Origin: Phlebopus portentosus
Taxonomy: Eukaryota > Basidiomycota > Agaricomycetes > Boletales > Boletinellaceae
Length of the DNA: 64,000 nucleotides
Direction of reading: 5' to 3'
Assembly: GCA_037892935.1 (NCBI GenBank)
Contig: JAYXKI010000009.1
Span: 992,001-1,056,000 of the forward strand
Both the position numbers and the translations under genes were made by a program. Under the pieces are notes generated by a model, which did not search any database, was not told the DNA's origin, and saw nothing but the letters and a program-made list of their open reading frames with translations. This document shows, one piece after another, positions 31,717-42,905 of this stretch; within the stretch, counting starts at the first letter, position 1, and every line of letters begins with the position of its first letter.

Positions 31717-34700
31717 AGGATCGCACAAGCCCGCTACCTCAATGGAAGCGGAGGACGCCTCTCGAAGAGGAAGGCCACCCAAGCCTCCTCACTAGATCCG
31801 CCGCCTAGAGCATCGACAAGTCGCATCTCGGAGAGAACGCCTACTCAAGTATAACAGCATAGCTCAAAAATATGCGCAGGAGAAAGCACTCGATGAAAGG
31901 ATGGCAGGCTCTGCTGGCAACAAATCTCTTGAGGAAATTCTTCCGAAACAAATATGGGAGTTCAGGGATAGGTTCGACAAGGACGCCGCTAAACGGCTGC
32001 CGAAGTCGGGACAATGGGACATGAAGATCGAGCTCCTACCAGGAGCAGAGCTCCCAAAACCTGGACCAGTATATCCACTCGCTCCTGCTGAAAAGCGAGC
32101 GGTAGAAGAATGGATCCACGAGGACCTAAAGAAGGGATGGATTCGTGTTGTTGGAAACCGAGTACCAGCTGAAGAAAAGGCGAACACTTGCGCACCAGTA
32201 TTTGTCATAGCCAAAAAGACAATAGGGAAGGATGGCAAGCCGGAGTATAGGATTGTTATCGACTATAGAGGACTGAATGCGGTGGTCATTCCAGACCACC
32301 AACCGATGCCTCTATTACATATGCTCCCGGACGACCTTGCGCATGCCAAATGGTTCTCTACACTGGATTTGCGAAGTGGGTATAACAACATTCGAATACA
32401 CCCTGGGCACGAGAAGTATGCCGCCTTCAGGACTCACATGGGAGTATACCAGCCGATGGTAATGCAGTTCGGATTAATGAATGCACCTGCGGTATTCCAA
32501 CGTGCAATGAACGAGCTCTTTCAGGACATGATTGGGCAGGGCATACTCATTTATCTTGACGACATTATAGTCTATGCGGAAAAGGAACAGGAACATTGGG
32601 ACCTGCTAGCAGAGGTATTGCGCAGGTTAAGGGAAGCAGACTTCTTCTGTAAACCAGAGAAGTGCTACTTCGGAAAGAAGGAACTCGACTATTTAGGATT
32701 TGTGGTTAACCAGTCGGGCATGCAGATGGATCCCTACAAGGTAAAGGCGGTTCAAGAATGGCCAGACTTGTCAAGCAAGCGAGACATTCGAAAGTTTATC
32801 GGTTTTGCAAACTTCTACTGGAAATTTATCGAGGGCTTCGCCAAGATCGCTAGGCCACTAACGGAACTTATGTCAGGCAAGAAGACATTTACCTGGGGAG
32901 AACGACAACAAGAGAGCTTTAGGAAACTTAAAGAAGCTTTTACCACTGCACCAATGCTAGTACGACCGGATCACGAGAAGCAATTTGTGCTAGAAACCGA
33001 CGCGTCAAACTTTGCGATGGGAGCCGTGCTCTCGCAGCTCGGGGACGATGAAATTTTGCACCCCATTGGATATTGGTTGAACACCTATCGAGACGCTGAG
33101 AATAATTATCCAGTAATGGACAAGGAATTACTAGCGATTGTTAAAGCCTTGAGCAACTGGAGGCACCACTTGGAAGGAGCTAAACATGAGATTCGAGTGG
33201 TTAGCGATCAAGCGAACCTTCGATATTTTATGGGAGCAAGGAAACTAAGTGGCCGCCAAGCAAGATGGGCAACATTTCTCAGCAGATTTCGATTTCGAAT
33301 TGAGTATCGACCTGGAACCAAGAATTCACGAGCGGACGCATTATCAAGGAGGCCAGACTACGAACAGGGCCAAGAGGACCAGCCAGAACAAGTCCTACTT
33401 CCTCCGCAGTTGTTCAGGACATCGGACCTGCCCATGCGCACAGTACGGGTATTTGAGCTTACAGGGGGTCCTGAACTGGGAGAGAAAATTCGAGACGCCT
33501 ATGAACGATCCAAAGAGCCAGCAATCGGAACGTTCGAAGAAGGATATTGGTGGAAGGATGATAAATTGGTTATCCCACCAGATGAAGAAGTTAAGAAGGA
33601 AATCGTACGACAGTGCCATGACGCACCGGCGTCAGGACACCCGGGGTTACAGAAGACTATAGACAAACTGGAAAGAAGAGTTTGGTGGCCGAAGATGAGG
33701 GAATGGGTCGAAGAATATGTGCGCACATGCGACGTGTGCCAGAGGACGAAAGCGCGACGAGGAAAGACACAACCACCGCTGCAACCATTGCAGATAGCGA
33801 CAAGGCCCTACGACGAGATTACCATGGACTATGTCACCGGACTTCCAATGACGAGCAAAGGAAACAATGCGATACTAGTGGTGGTAGACAGGTTCTCTAA
33901 AATGGGAACTTTTATACCCACTACAGTAAATGCAAACTCGAAGACCACGGCAGACTTGATGATCAATTATGTCTACAGCAAGGTCGGAACTCCTAAGACA
34001 GTAATCAGCGACAGAGGACCCCAATTCGCTAGCCGGTTTACAGAACAGGTGAACCAGGCCCTCGGGATTGAAACGAAGCTTAGTACGGCGTATCATCCAC
34101 AAACAGATGGTCAAACGGAGCGAGTAAATCAAGAAATGGAACAGCTGTTACGTTGCTATTCCAGCTTGCAGCAGGACGACTGGGACGAACATTTGCTTAT
34201 GGCAGAATTCGCCTATAACAGTCGCTCTCACTCCAGTACAGGCAAGACGCCATTTGAGTTGGTGTATGGATTTCAGCCGGAATTAGGATTCAAGCTTCCG
34301 ATCCGAGGAACTCAAGACTATGTGGCTATGCGAAAGAAGAATCAAGAAGAAGCAACAAAGGCGCTGGAGAAGGCACGAGACGCAATGAAGAGATTTGCAG
34401 ATAGACACCGAGGCCCGATGCCGTCATTCGAAGTTGGCGATAAAGTTATGTTAGATGGTCAGAATCTAACCTTGCTAGTTCCCACGAGGAAGCTAGGAGA
34501 TAGAAACCTGGGACCTTATCAAGTTATCGCGAAGCATGGGCTAGTCAACTACGAGTTGGATCTCCCGAAGGAATTGAGAATCCACCCGGTGTTCTACGCA
34601 GGACTATTAATTCCCTATCGAGAAAGGAAAGATCCGGCACAGAGAACAAGACCACCACCAGAAGTTATCGCTGGAGAAACCAAATACGAGGTTGAAGCAA

Positions 34701-35089
34701 TCCGGGACATGAGGAAAAGGCACGGAAAATGGGAGTATCAGGTTAAATGGCTCGGCTACCCGGAGGAAGAGAATACCTGGGAACCTGTAGAAGGGCTGCG
34801 CAATGCCCCAGAGAAATTGCGAGAGTATCACGAGAGGAATCGTTGGCCGGACACGATAGATCTTCCCTCTAGAAAGAAGATCGCAGATATTATAGACTCT
34901 ATGCAGAGAGTAATCGACATCAAGAAGGAAGATGACGAATTCCTGAGGACGGCACTAGGAGAGTCCGTAGCTCAAAGGGTAATTAAGAGAAGAAGATATC
35001 AGAGCAAGACAGATATCAAGCAGCGAGATTTCGGTTATCCGGAATGGCACAAGCGTCATTGGAGAGCTGCAAAAAGGCCGTTCACTTGA

Positions 35090-35721
35090 AACAAAGCGCT
35101 GCCGGTTCGCAGATGGGATCTGCCGGAAGAAAAAGGGAATCCTTCATACAAGGATTGGTTTTGGGCTGACTCCTCGGATAGTGAGTGCAGCGAGGCTTAG
35201 GAAGGCCTGGTATATTTGACCTGAACAAGTCGTTAAACTATTCCAAGCGTACTGGGACGTACCTTGTAAGTTGGGACCGACACTAATCGAGGTCATATTT
35301 GACCTGAATAAGTCGTTAAACTATTCCTAGCATGTTGGGAAGCATCTAGTATGTTGGAAGCCGACACTCAGCGAGGCTTTGAATTATTGAGCAAGTGTCA
35401 CGTAACTGCCGCCTTTCTCTGAGAAGAGGTTGAGCGTCAATCACGTGATTGCCACCCTCGCATCCAAAACAGGAAGTGTTTCAGTCACATGACTGCCGCA
35501 CTTTTGTCCGGATGGGTTGTGCGTCAGGTCACATGATCAATAACGAGATGAGGACTCTGGATGTACAGTGCTACAGTTATTCCAGACAAGAGGAATAAGA
35601 CACTAGTACACAAGAAGGATCTGGTCTAGGAAGCAACAATACGAAACAGCAAGATTATGGCTACCACAATTAAGGGATCCACACTCTCCTTGCAGTCCGA
35701 AGTGGATCTTAAGGGGAGGAA
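35090..35721 (+). other. 3' end of element 1: former pol C-terminus and untranslated region
   Basis: Continues the pol frame beyond the TGA for ~38 codons to the ancestral stop near 35200, then the same repeat pair and CACRTG motifs as in element 2 (the first has decayed to CACGTA), and the polypurine tract AAGGGGAGGAA at 35711-35721. Confidence 0.75.
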
Positions 35722-37326
35722 TGTTACGAAAATTGTGGATATACAATGCGGCGTGGTATCAGACGCTTTACACACCAAATTATGCAGCCCAATCCAGAGC
35801 ATTTCGAAAGGCTTCAAGGACAGAATAGTGGAAGCGATTCTCGCCCACTAGTACAGCAAGGACCTGGGGAGGTCGCTGTGGAATATATTCAAGAGGAACC
35901 CGATCGACGATATTACGAGGACGAACGCGACGAAAGGGAGGACCCATACGATTTACAGCAAGGACTAGCTGGAATGCATATTGGACATACTCCTCCACCC
36001 GAACGAAACTACGTGGACATGGAAGAACGGAACATCGCAAGATACGTGGAACTCCTGCAGAAGAGACGATATCGACACAGTGCAACCAGACGCTTTGTTC
36101 ATGAAAGCCTGGTCTGTACAAACTGCTATTTGGCATACCAAAGGAGTTGGGTTCTTTCGGAGTGGCTCCTCAAGAACTTCGTGGAGCGCTTAGTAACTAG
36201 GGAAGGAGCCGATGTCAAGATTCGGCATAAACCCGGACCCTCAGAACGAACGTTTGACCAACCATTACCGAACCGTGAAATGAGCGCATACGACCATGAG
36301 GTATCTGTATGGCTCGGCGATAGGGATATCTATGCACTGAAGGTTGGCGTGAGAGCTTGGATCAATCAGCATCGTCACCAGACCTTGTGTCGAAACACTG
36401 CAGTGGAAGTCGATTGGCCAATCTATTACAGAGCGCCATCGGACGTCGAAAGTCTTATCGAAGAAGCAACGGATCGAATGCTAGAAGCATGGGAACGATC
36501 GGAAGAAGGGGTTATTACAGTCGACGAATGGCGCGGGACGAATCACCTGGGAAGAAGATACAGGTTAACGTCGGGTACCGGACTACAATTCTCCGACATC
36601 GATATAGCGGCAAGGCACAGAAGGGTATCTGCCAAGTTTACACAGCCGCCAAGGATAATCTCTGATGATCGGCAGGGGTTGCCGATCCCAAATCCCGAGA
36701 TAACGGTCAGCCCCATGATGGAAGATTAAACGGCAGAAGCTCGGCCGGAGTAACGGAGCGCCGGCGAAGCGAGATCGCGGCATAGGAAGAAGTCTCTCGT
36801 GGGAGGATTGGCGTTAAGGATTAACATGTGATAGGAACGGAGATCGATAGAAGCCTGGGGAAAGCTTCTTCGGAACGGAAGGAAATTAGGGCCTGCCTAA
36901 TAGGGAAGGAAGTAGTCGGTGGTGCAACCAGGAGTTTTGGTAGCACCACCAGAGTTGTCAGTGGTACTACAGACTCAAGAAAGTAGTAGTGACACCAGCT
37001 GAAACCCATTGTCCTAACCAATAGCGAGGCATGGTCGGTAGTATTTGGTAGTTGGTAGTATTCAGTAGAAACTTTATTTAAGGCGCTAGCTGAGCGGGGT
37101 GTTGTCCCTCAGCAAAATTATTTTGTACTCTCAATCATAACTGTACCCCTTTGATTGAACCTCTGCTCTACTGCTGAGTTAAGCTTGAGCCTATAGCTCG
37201 CTTCTTAGTAGTACACCTAACCTTCGCTACTCTACTCTCCAATTGTACATTGTCAGAAGGAGGAAGCAGGGACTTGTTCCGGTACGCTCGGACTGACCAC
37301 CTCGTCCGAAACTGCTGGTCCTAACA
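35722..37326 (+). repeat. 3' LTR of element 1
   Basis: 1605 bp, same length as the 5' LTR at 10282, followed by TTCCC and the remaining N-terminal part of the Tc1 transposase. Confidence 0.95.
35746..36729 (+). CDS. LTR-encoded 327-residue protein, element 1 3' LTR copy
   Basis: Intact copy, nearly identical to the one at 10306. Between these two, about three silent and two replacement changes are seen. Confidence 0.58.
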   Translation: MRRGIRRFTHQIMQPNPEHFERLQGQNSGSDSRPLVQQGPGEVAVEYIQEEPDRRYYEDERDEREDPYDLQQGLAGMHIGHTPPPERNYVDMEERNIARYVELLQKRRYRHSATRRFVHESLVCTNCYLAYQRSWVLSEWLLKNFVERLVTREGADVKIRHKPGPSERTFDQPLPNREMSAYDHEVSVWLGDRDIYALKVGVRAWINQHRHQTLCRNTAVEVDWPIYYRAPSDVESLIEEATDRMLEAWERSEEGVITVDEWRGTNHLGRRYRLTSGTGLQFSDIDIAARHRRVSAKFTQPPRIISDDRQGLPIPNPEITVSPMMED

Positions 37327-37502
37327 TTCCCCCCCCACCGAGTTGGATAATGGACTGAGCCGGTTTCCTGATAGGTTTTGATTGCTTTGTGGGCAGTCTT
37401 CCAAGAGCAATTGAAGAGATCTGCAACCTCCTGAATGGACAGCCCTGCACGGTAAGCACCAATGAGTTGATTCTTTATGGGGGAGGGAAGCTTGTTGGGC
37501 AT

Positions 37503-38342
37503 TGAGGAGTAAAGGCATAGACACGAGCGCGATGCAACATGTTGTCCATGCAGTTATATAATTCAAACTTCCGTCGGTTGTAAGAAGCATTTGTTCAAAG
37601 ACATGTCTTCCTTCATCAGAAGCTTGATATTATTGAATCTGTAGGACTGCGCATATTATTAAAGCATCAAAAACCACGACTCGCTATGCGCGAGCCGGTC
37701 TTGCAGAAAGGTCGCGAAAACGACCAAAAGCGCGCATTGTTATCAATTGACTGAAGGGGAAAGTTATGTAATGAATATGTTTACGAGAGTCGGAGAGCCC
37801 AAAACATGCCGTATGTCCGGAATGCAAATTCGGAGTTTCAGTGTGTATGGTACTTAAACAGTCATCGAACTCCGGATGTGTGAGAATCCCGCAAAACGAG
37901 GTGCGACTGTAAATTGAGCGGTCGTTGAACTCATTTCACTCATTTCTCGAATTGTGGCCGCTGTGGCTGGCGGAATGGAAGTGGAGAGAGACCATGACGC
38001 GTGGTGTCGGAATTTGAAATGACCGACGCGTTTGGAACAAGGCGCGGACACGTGACGTTGGTTGAACATGAAGGCACCCGGGAGTTATTCTCTTCACTTT
38101 AGCCCCTCAAGCCCATCAAGAACAGGAGAACATTGCCCTCGTGCCCGATAGTTCATCTCATTTCGCCTCTTCTCTGTGTCCACGCTCTTTTCATTTGCGA
38201 TTGATTCTGGGTCGAGGCGTTGCAGGATTAACGTCTTCGATCGGTGAATAGTGAACAGTAGACAAGGAGTGTACTTAGTTGCTGTGGGCACGTTGTACGC
38301 TACTTGCTGTTCACACGGTGACGCTACGAGAACAAGAAACGA
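37503..38342. other. Intergenic region between the Tc1 gene and the coiled-coil gene
   Basis: No gene seen. It should contain the other end of the Tc1 element; the CTGTA at about 37640 is the only hint, without a convincing inverted match to the left side. The last 300 bp are the presumed promoter of the gene at 38343. Confidence 0.4.
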
Positions 38343-40962
38343 ATGTGGGCGAAGGTAACGAGCGCTTTCAGACGCGGCGATGGTGATGCTTCTTCCGTTC
38401 AGCCACAACAGGAGGAGTCGGGAAATCCGAGGCCTTCTCATGATGAGGTGCGGTTTTCAGCTTCCTGATAATCGATGCCGCCAGTTAATATGTTCTATAT
38501 AGTCTACATCTGACTCTGCCGGTGAGCAGATCCCTAGCTCGCCGACCAAGAACGGCAAGCGTACCGGGCTGCTGAGGCGAGGGTCGCGTCTTCTCGACAA
38601 GGAGAATGGCGCTTCGCTTAGTCTTGCGAAAAGGGTAAAGTCGTCTCTTCATATCAACTCAAATCTCAACGGTGCGTTTCATTCCTTAAGTACTTCGCTT
38701 GTTTCTGATCGCTTTGCGCTTGGTTTGTTCTGCTTGTAATGTGCTTGCCGTATTTGTATGTGTGCTGACTTGTAATTTCTATGCTTGTCCGTATGCTGTA
38801 TACGTTAGAATCTAACATGTCCTTGACTTCTACTGCTACCAAAACAGAATTTGGAGGAGATCAGCCCGTGATTGGCTCGGTGCGTTCGATCTTTGGGAAG
38901 AGTCGTAGGCCTTCTGCGATGCAGATGCAGGCGGCTTTGAATAGTGCGTCCTATGACGTTGTATAGATGCTGCATTTCGGGTTTCTAATGAGCTCATAGA
39001 GTCCGATGATGCGCTCAACAGAAACTCAGAAGAAATGCATCATCCCTCGTCGCCTTCACCTACATCGCAGGCGCAACCTCCTTTGACTCCTCTTGACGCC
39101 CGTCAGTACGGCTCAGTGCGATCCATTTTGCGAGATCGAAATGCTCCCGGTTCGGGCCAGAACGTACGATTCTTTTCTCGGGATGCCTACCGTGTTATTA
39201 GTCCCAATACTACCGCGACCACCAGCACCGAGAATACTGGCAACTCAGCTAACGGGGCCGACAATCCCTTCATGCAACGCATCCAGGAAATGAGCCCTGA
39301 TCACGATGCTGGTGTGACGTCCCAAGATACGACGAGGTATCTTTCTGCGAACAGCTCACCGGGTAACATCTTCTCTCCCGCCTCTGTGTATGCGTCCCCG
39401 AACTCAGCCGGATTCGAGAATTATCCGACTGCCACGAGTACACCGTACATAGTGCCTGAGGGCTCTCAGGCGCAGTCACAAGGGAACATGCCACCACTAC
39501 CACCACCTCAGCTTGCGGGTATGTTCGTATCGGCTGCTCAAGAGCACGGTGTACATTCAATCCGTGCTAATGGAGAAGGTGGTCTGCGTGAAGATGCGGT
39601 AGAAATAGACGAGTATGGACGTCCAGTGTTGCGAAGTATGAGTCCCACGACTGTTGGCGCAAGACCTGCAGGAATCATGACGGATCCAGACGGAGAATAG
39701 AGTGTCTAGCCATTCGACAGCTTCCTCTATGTCAATCGCGACTCCAAACAGCATCGTCAACGGGAGTGAAGCCTCCGTTAATCACCTGTCCGACGCAGAG
39801 GACACGAGGTTCTATTCGCTTGGTGCAGCATCGGAGGAGGGAGGCGAGAAGCATGCGATCTCAGGCCGGGCAGGCGTTGCTAAGGTCTTCAAGCGTGAGA
39901 GTGGTACTCCTGCAGATGCACTCAATCCGAAGCTGGACTTCCCAGGTTCTGGCGGGAATAATGCTTCTAGCCGCGTACGTGCACTGGGCGAGCGCGTGTT
40001 TTCCCGGCCTGCGGTGGATGGTCCAAAAGATAGTAGAGTCGATGCGGATAACTTAACACCTCAAGCTGGCAAGGAACCCGACCCGTTCAGCGCCGACGCG
40101 AGTAATTACTACAACTCGGCTGCTGGATTCCCTAAGACACCACCTCGTATCGGACACGTTCGTTCTGACTCTGTCGTCTCAGGCGTTAGTATGAACTCTG
40201 GGAGATCGGTCTCAGCTGTATCTCATCATTCAGGCTCAGGCTCTCGATCGTCCCATGGCTCTGCGAGGGAATATGGCCTTTCGGCGGAAGACATCAAAAC
40301 TATCAACGCTCTGCGCACGAAACTGGCGTTCCACGAGGAGCTCGCGACGCAATATGAAGCGGATATACGCGCTCGCGATGCTCATGCGGCGTTGATGAGC
40401 CAGAAGCTTCAGGTGCATGAAGCTGAGGCTGAAAAACGCGCTAGAGCGATGCGCGGTATGCGCAAGCGCGTTGCAGAGCTAGAGCGCGCGGCTGCGGCGT
40501 TGGAAGAGCAGGCAGAAAAGAATGCTCTGGAGAGCTTTGAGAGGAGCGTATTGGATGGTGCGAGTGAAGATGCATTGAAGAATTTAAAAATGCAGATAGC
40601 GGAGATGGCCTCAGACGCCGTCGAGTTGCGAAACGAGACTGCTCGTCGGCAGCATGTAGCAGAAGTTGAATCCAGAGAACTGCGGGAGAAGCTTGCGAAA
40701 ATGCAGGAAGAGAACGAAAAGCTGAGGAAGAACATCAATGTGCTGAAGCATGAGAGTGCGGATCAGGACGTGAGGATTTTGCAGCTGGAGAAGATGCATG
40801 ACCAGGATACGGAGGATAAGTTGGGATTGAATATTGCACTGGATTCAAAGCAGCAGGAATTGGAGTTGGTGAGTGTAATTACGAATGGGATGATCTCAAA
40901 CCCTGAAGAGCTGACCTTGATTCTTTCTGTATTAGATCAAGAGACAACTGGGTTATCGGTAG
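38343..40962 (+). CDS. Coiled-coil protein, possibly spindle-pole-body associated
   Basis: Start ATG at 38343 (MWAKVTSAFRR). Exons 38343-38447, 38530-38671, 38848-38943, then from 39000; the last intron is 40869-40935 and gives the ending IKRQLGYR (reading through instead would end at 41033). The N-terminal half is basic and Ser-rich, with two SVRSI repeats (SVRSIFGKSRR and SVRSILRDRN) and a VRFF motif resembling a PP1-docking RVxF site. From about 40270 to 40860 it is a long coiled coil (Ala/Glu/Lys/Leu heptads). The exon starting at 39000 and the frame from 39702 are out of phase: an intron 39636-39720 (GTATGA...CAG) joins them correctly, otherwise there is a one-base frameshift near 39698. 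The Cut12-like idea rests only on this layout. Confidence 0.7.
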
Positions 40963-41425
40963 CTTTAGCGTGGTGGTTAAGTACAAGACGAACGGAGGAG
41001 GTGGAAGCAATGGAGGCGGAGTTAGATTCTTAACGAATGTAAATGTAAGCTTTTTACGAACCGGTTATGATTTCTTACGTTACGTGGTCGACAATCAACC
41101 AAAGTCATTGATCGGCGAAGATCGGCGACAGACATGCGTTGTTGTTGAATCTGAATCATGTATGTTTTACGTTCTGTACTCAGCATAATCTTCATTAGAT
41201 GTGCACAATAAAGACCCGGATCAGTGCAACAACAACGATATTCGAGACGTGAAGTGATATTGCGTGAAATAGTTAAGACACATTATTGCTATCGGAAACA
41301 GTAAGCTGAGGATCTGATCTCTACGACCGATACAGAAATGAGCATGTGAGAGAGTGTCCCATGGTGAAAGGGAGTAACATGATAAATAAAATGGTCGTAA
41401 CATGCCAGTGGACCACCATCTCGAT
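40963..41425. other. Convergent intergenic region
   Basis: Between the 3' ends of the coiled-coil gene and the TFIIE-beta gene. AATAAA occurs at 41207-41212. Nothing else recognised. Confidence 0.5.
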
Positions 41426-42571
41426 TTACTTTGTCGGTGTGTAGTCCCTGGATAGGTCTATGTCGCCCTTAAGATGGACGTTGGTAATACGAACAGGACG
41501 TTGCCTTGGCCCAGACTTCCTGCCCTTCTTTTTTGTCGGGCTCGTCTTTGGAATGATGGTTTCTCCCTCCGTGGCTTTAAGACCCTCTGCAATCCACATG
41601 GGTTAACAAGACAGAACAGAAAAAGATCCGTTAGTGAGCTACCTTGTGAGAGAGCTCTAATAATGTCAGCATCCGGAGGGACTTTGAGCTTGTGCCACAG
41701 ATCTCTGAATTCTATGGAATGGTCATTACAGGACACACATAATAAAGATGACGAAAGCGTACCCTGATCAACCGGCATACCTCCTGTACCCTCAATGGGC
41801 TTGATCTCGTTCCAAAAGACCATCCGCATCTGTTGGTCTTTCGACGTCCGAGTAACCAGCACCTCACCCTCTGCTTCAAGTTCTTCAATCGCCTGAGGTG
41901 CATCCTTCCACGAGTCTTTCAACGCTCGGACGGACAAGCCACCACCACGGCGTGTATGTCGTTGTATCTCGGTAAGCAGTGCAGCTTTGTTTCGGAAAGT
42001 GAAATCATGCTACAATATCTGTGAATAATGTGGCTGGATAGGCGTAGATGATGGAAACGTACACGGTAAGAGTAGAGATCAGTTTTGGGATCGTGTACAA
42101 CACGGTCGTGTGCTTTAAAGCGCTGAAGGAGCGCCGGATTGGTGTCTAGCGGAGTGTTCGTAACAATGGCGAGATCTTGTAATCGCATCGGGTTGCCATT
42201 GTGCTGAAGCAAATGATGAGCGCCATGGAACCACGAGAGAGGTGGAGCTTACCTTGAGGTGGTCGACGGCATAAACAATCTGAGTGTTAATGTCGGTGCC
42301 CGTGCCCGTGTCTGCTGGTTGAGAGTAGACGATGTCTAATGAAACAGAGTCGTAAACTCAGTGCTCATGAACAACACGCAAAGTGCATATGTTATTGACT
42401 TTGCTTTGGGCGCTTCTTCTTGTTTGAATCTGCTGGCGTTGAGGACGTCGTGGCAGCTGTGGATCCCACCGTCGAGCCAGTCCTGAGAGATGAATTGGAG
42501 TGCCATGATGTGAAATCCTGTCGCTGCAGCGATGACTTGAAGGCAGCTGCATCACGAGCAAGAGCAGACAT
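41426..42571 (-). CDS. TFA2: Transcription initiation factor TFIIE, beta subunit
   Basis: General RNA polymerase II factor; with TFIIE-alpha it recruits TFIIH and helps promoter opening. Reads from ATG at 42571 to TAA at 41426-41428, with several short introns (for example one closing at the AG before DIVYSQPADTGTG and one after the segment ending AVDHLK). N-terminus Ser/Thr-rich with a KKKRPK stretch. Two winged-helix segments follow: LQDLAIVTNTPLDTNPALLQRF with HDPKTDLYSYR, then LLTEIQRHTRRGGGLSVRALKDSW and the family motif MRMVFWNEI. A C-terminal helix (EFRDLWHKLKVPPDADIIRAL) and a basic tail follow. About 290 residues, normal for fungal TFA2. Confidence 0.92.
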
Positions 42572-42905
42572 CCGCGCTACGATGTGTCTTGTATATTTGT
42601 GAGTGTCGTCGACGATGCGAGGTAAGTATAACCAGACTCTAGTCGTCTCAACGTCGTGGGCGCTGAAGACAGAGAAAGGTGTGGCGATCTGTGTGACGCG
42701 GAAGCGCCGATCACTGCTTATTATTTACTGTTGTGGTTGTGGGTGATCCTACCGATTTGTACATGTATTTGTCACGGTTCCCTGAAATCAACCCAGAGGA
42801 ATTAGCTCAAAGTATTTCTCAGCCATGCGCTGACTCGCTGTTCGTGCACTCTCCTACTTGCCATCACGTCCTCAGTACGTGCTCGGGCTTAGGGTAAGAG
42901 AGGTT
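42572..42905. promoter_or_regulatory. Shared divergent promoter, TFA2 / PAN3
   Basis: 334 bp between two start codons on opposite strands, so both promoters must lie here. No specific factor site identified with confidence. Confidence 0.6.

Larger units (their letters stand above)
17187..35089 (+). pseudogene. pol of element 1, split by element 2 and carrying stops
   Basis: Part one (17187-18999) holds the protease with the active-site DSG and a long Lys/Arg/Glu-rich linker. Part two resumes at 31722 after the AGGAT duplication and holds reverse transcriptase (YLDD), RNase H, integrase and chromodomain. Premature stops: TAG at 31793-31795 and TGA at 35087-35089. The RT motif NFYRKF is NFYWKF here. 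Part one reads on into element 2's LTR by accident, up to 19106. Confidence 0.92.
10282..37326 (+). mobile_element. Ty3/Gypsy chromovirus element 1 (outer, host of two later insertions)
   Basis: Bounded by 1605-bp LTRs at 10282-11886 and 35722-37326, which start TGTTA and end TAACA, and by the 5-bp target duplication TTCCC (10277-10281 and 37327-37331). It holds upstream ORFs, gag and pol, broken by a solo LTR in gag and by complete element 2 in pol. Subtracting both inserts and their duplications leaves about 12,712 bp, in agreement with element 2. The two LTRs differ at about 8 sites (about 0.5%), so insertion was recent. Pol carries TAG at 31793-31795 (TGG in element 2) and TGA at 35087-35089 (CGA in element 2). 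Confidence 0.95.
9356..37502 (-). pseudogene. Tc1/mariner transposase (DD34E), split by a retrotransposon
   Basis: The gene reads on the minus strand: 37502-37332, then 10281-9901, an intron at 9900-9848, then 9847-9356. Removing element 1 and one copy of its TTCCC duplication joins the halves in frame, giving 348 codons including the stop, a normal Tc1 length. The N-terminal part carries a helix-turn-helix (IQEVADLFNCSWKTAHKAI). The catalytic part has the first Asp in IWSDETY, the second in FLQDGAPCH and the Glu in SPDFNPIEPVW, with 34 residues between the last two (DD34E). Apart from the insertion I see no stop or frameshift, so it was probably functional until element 1 landed. Confidence 0.88.
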
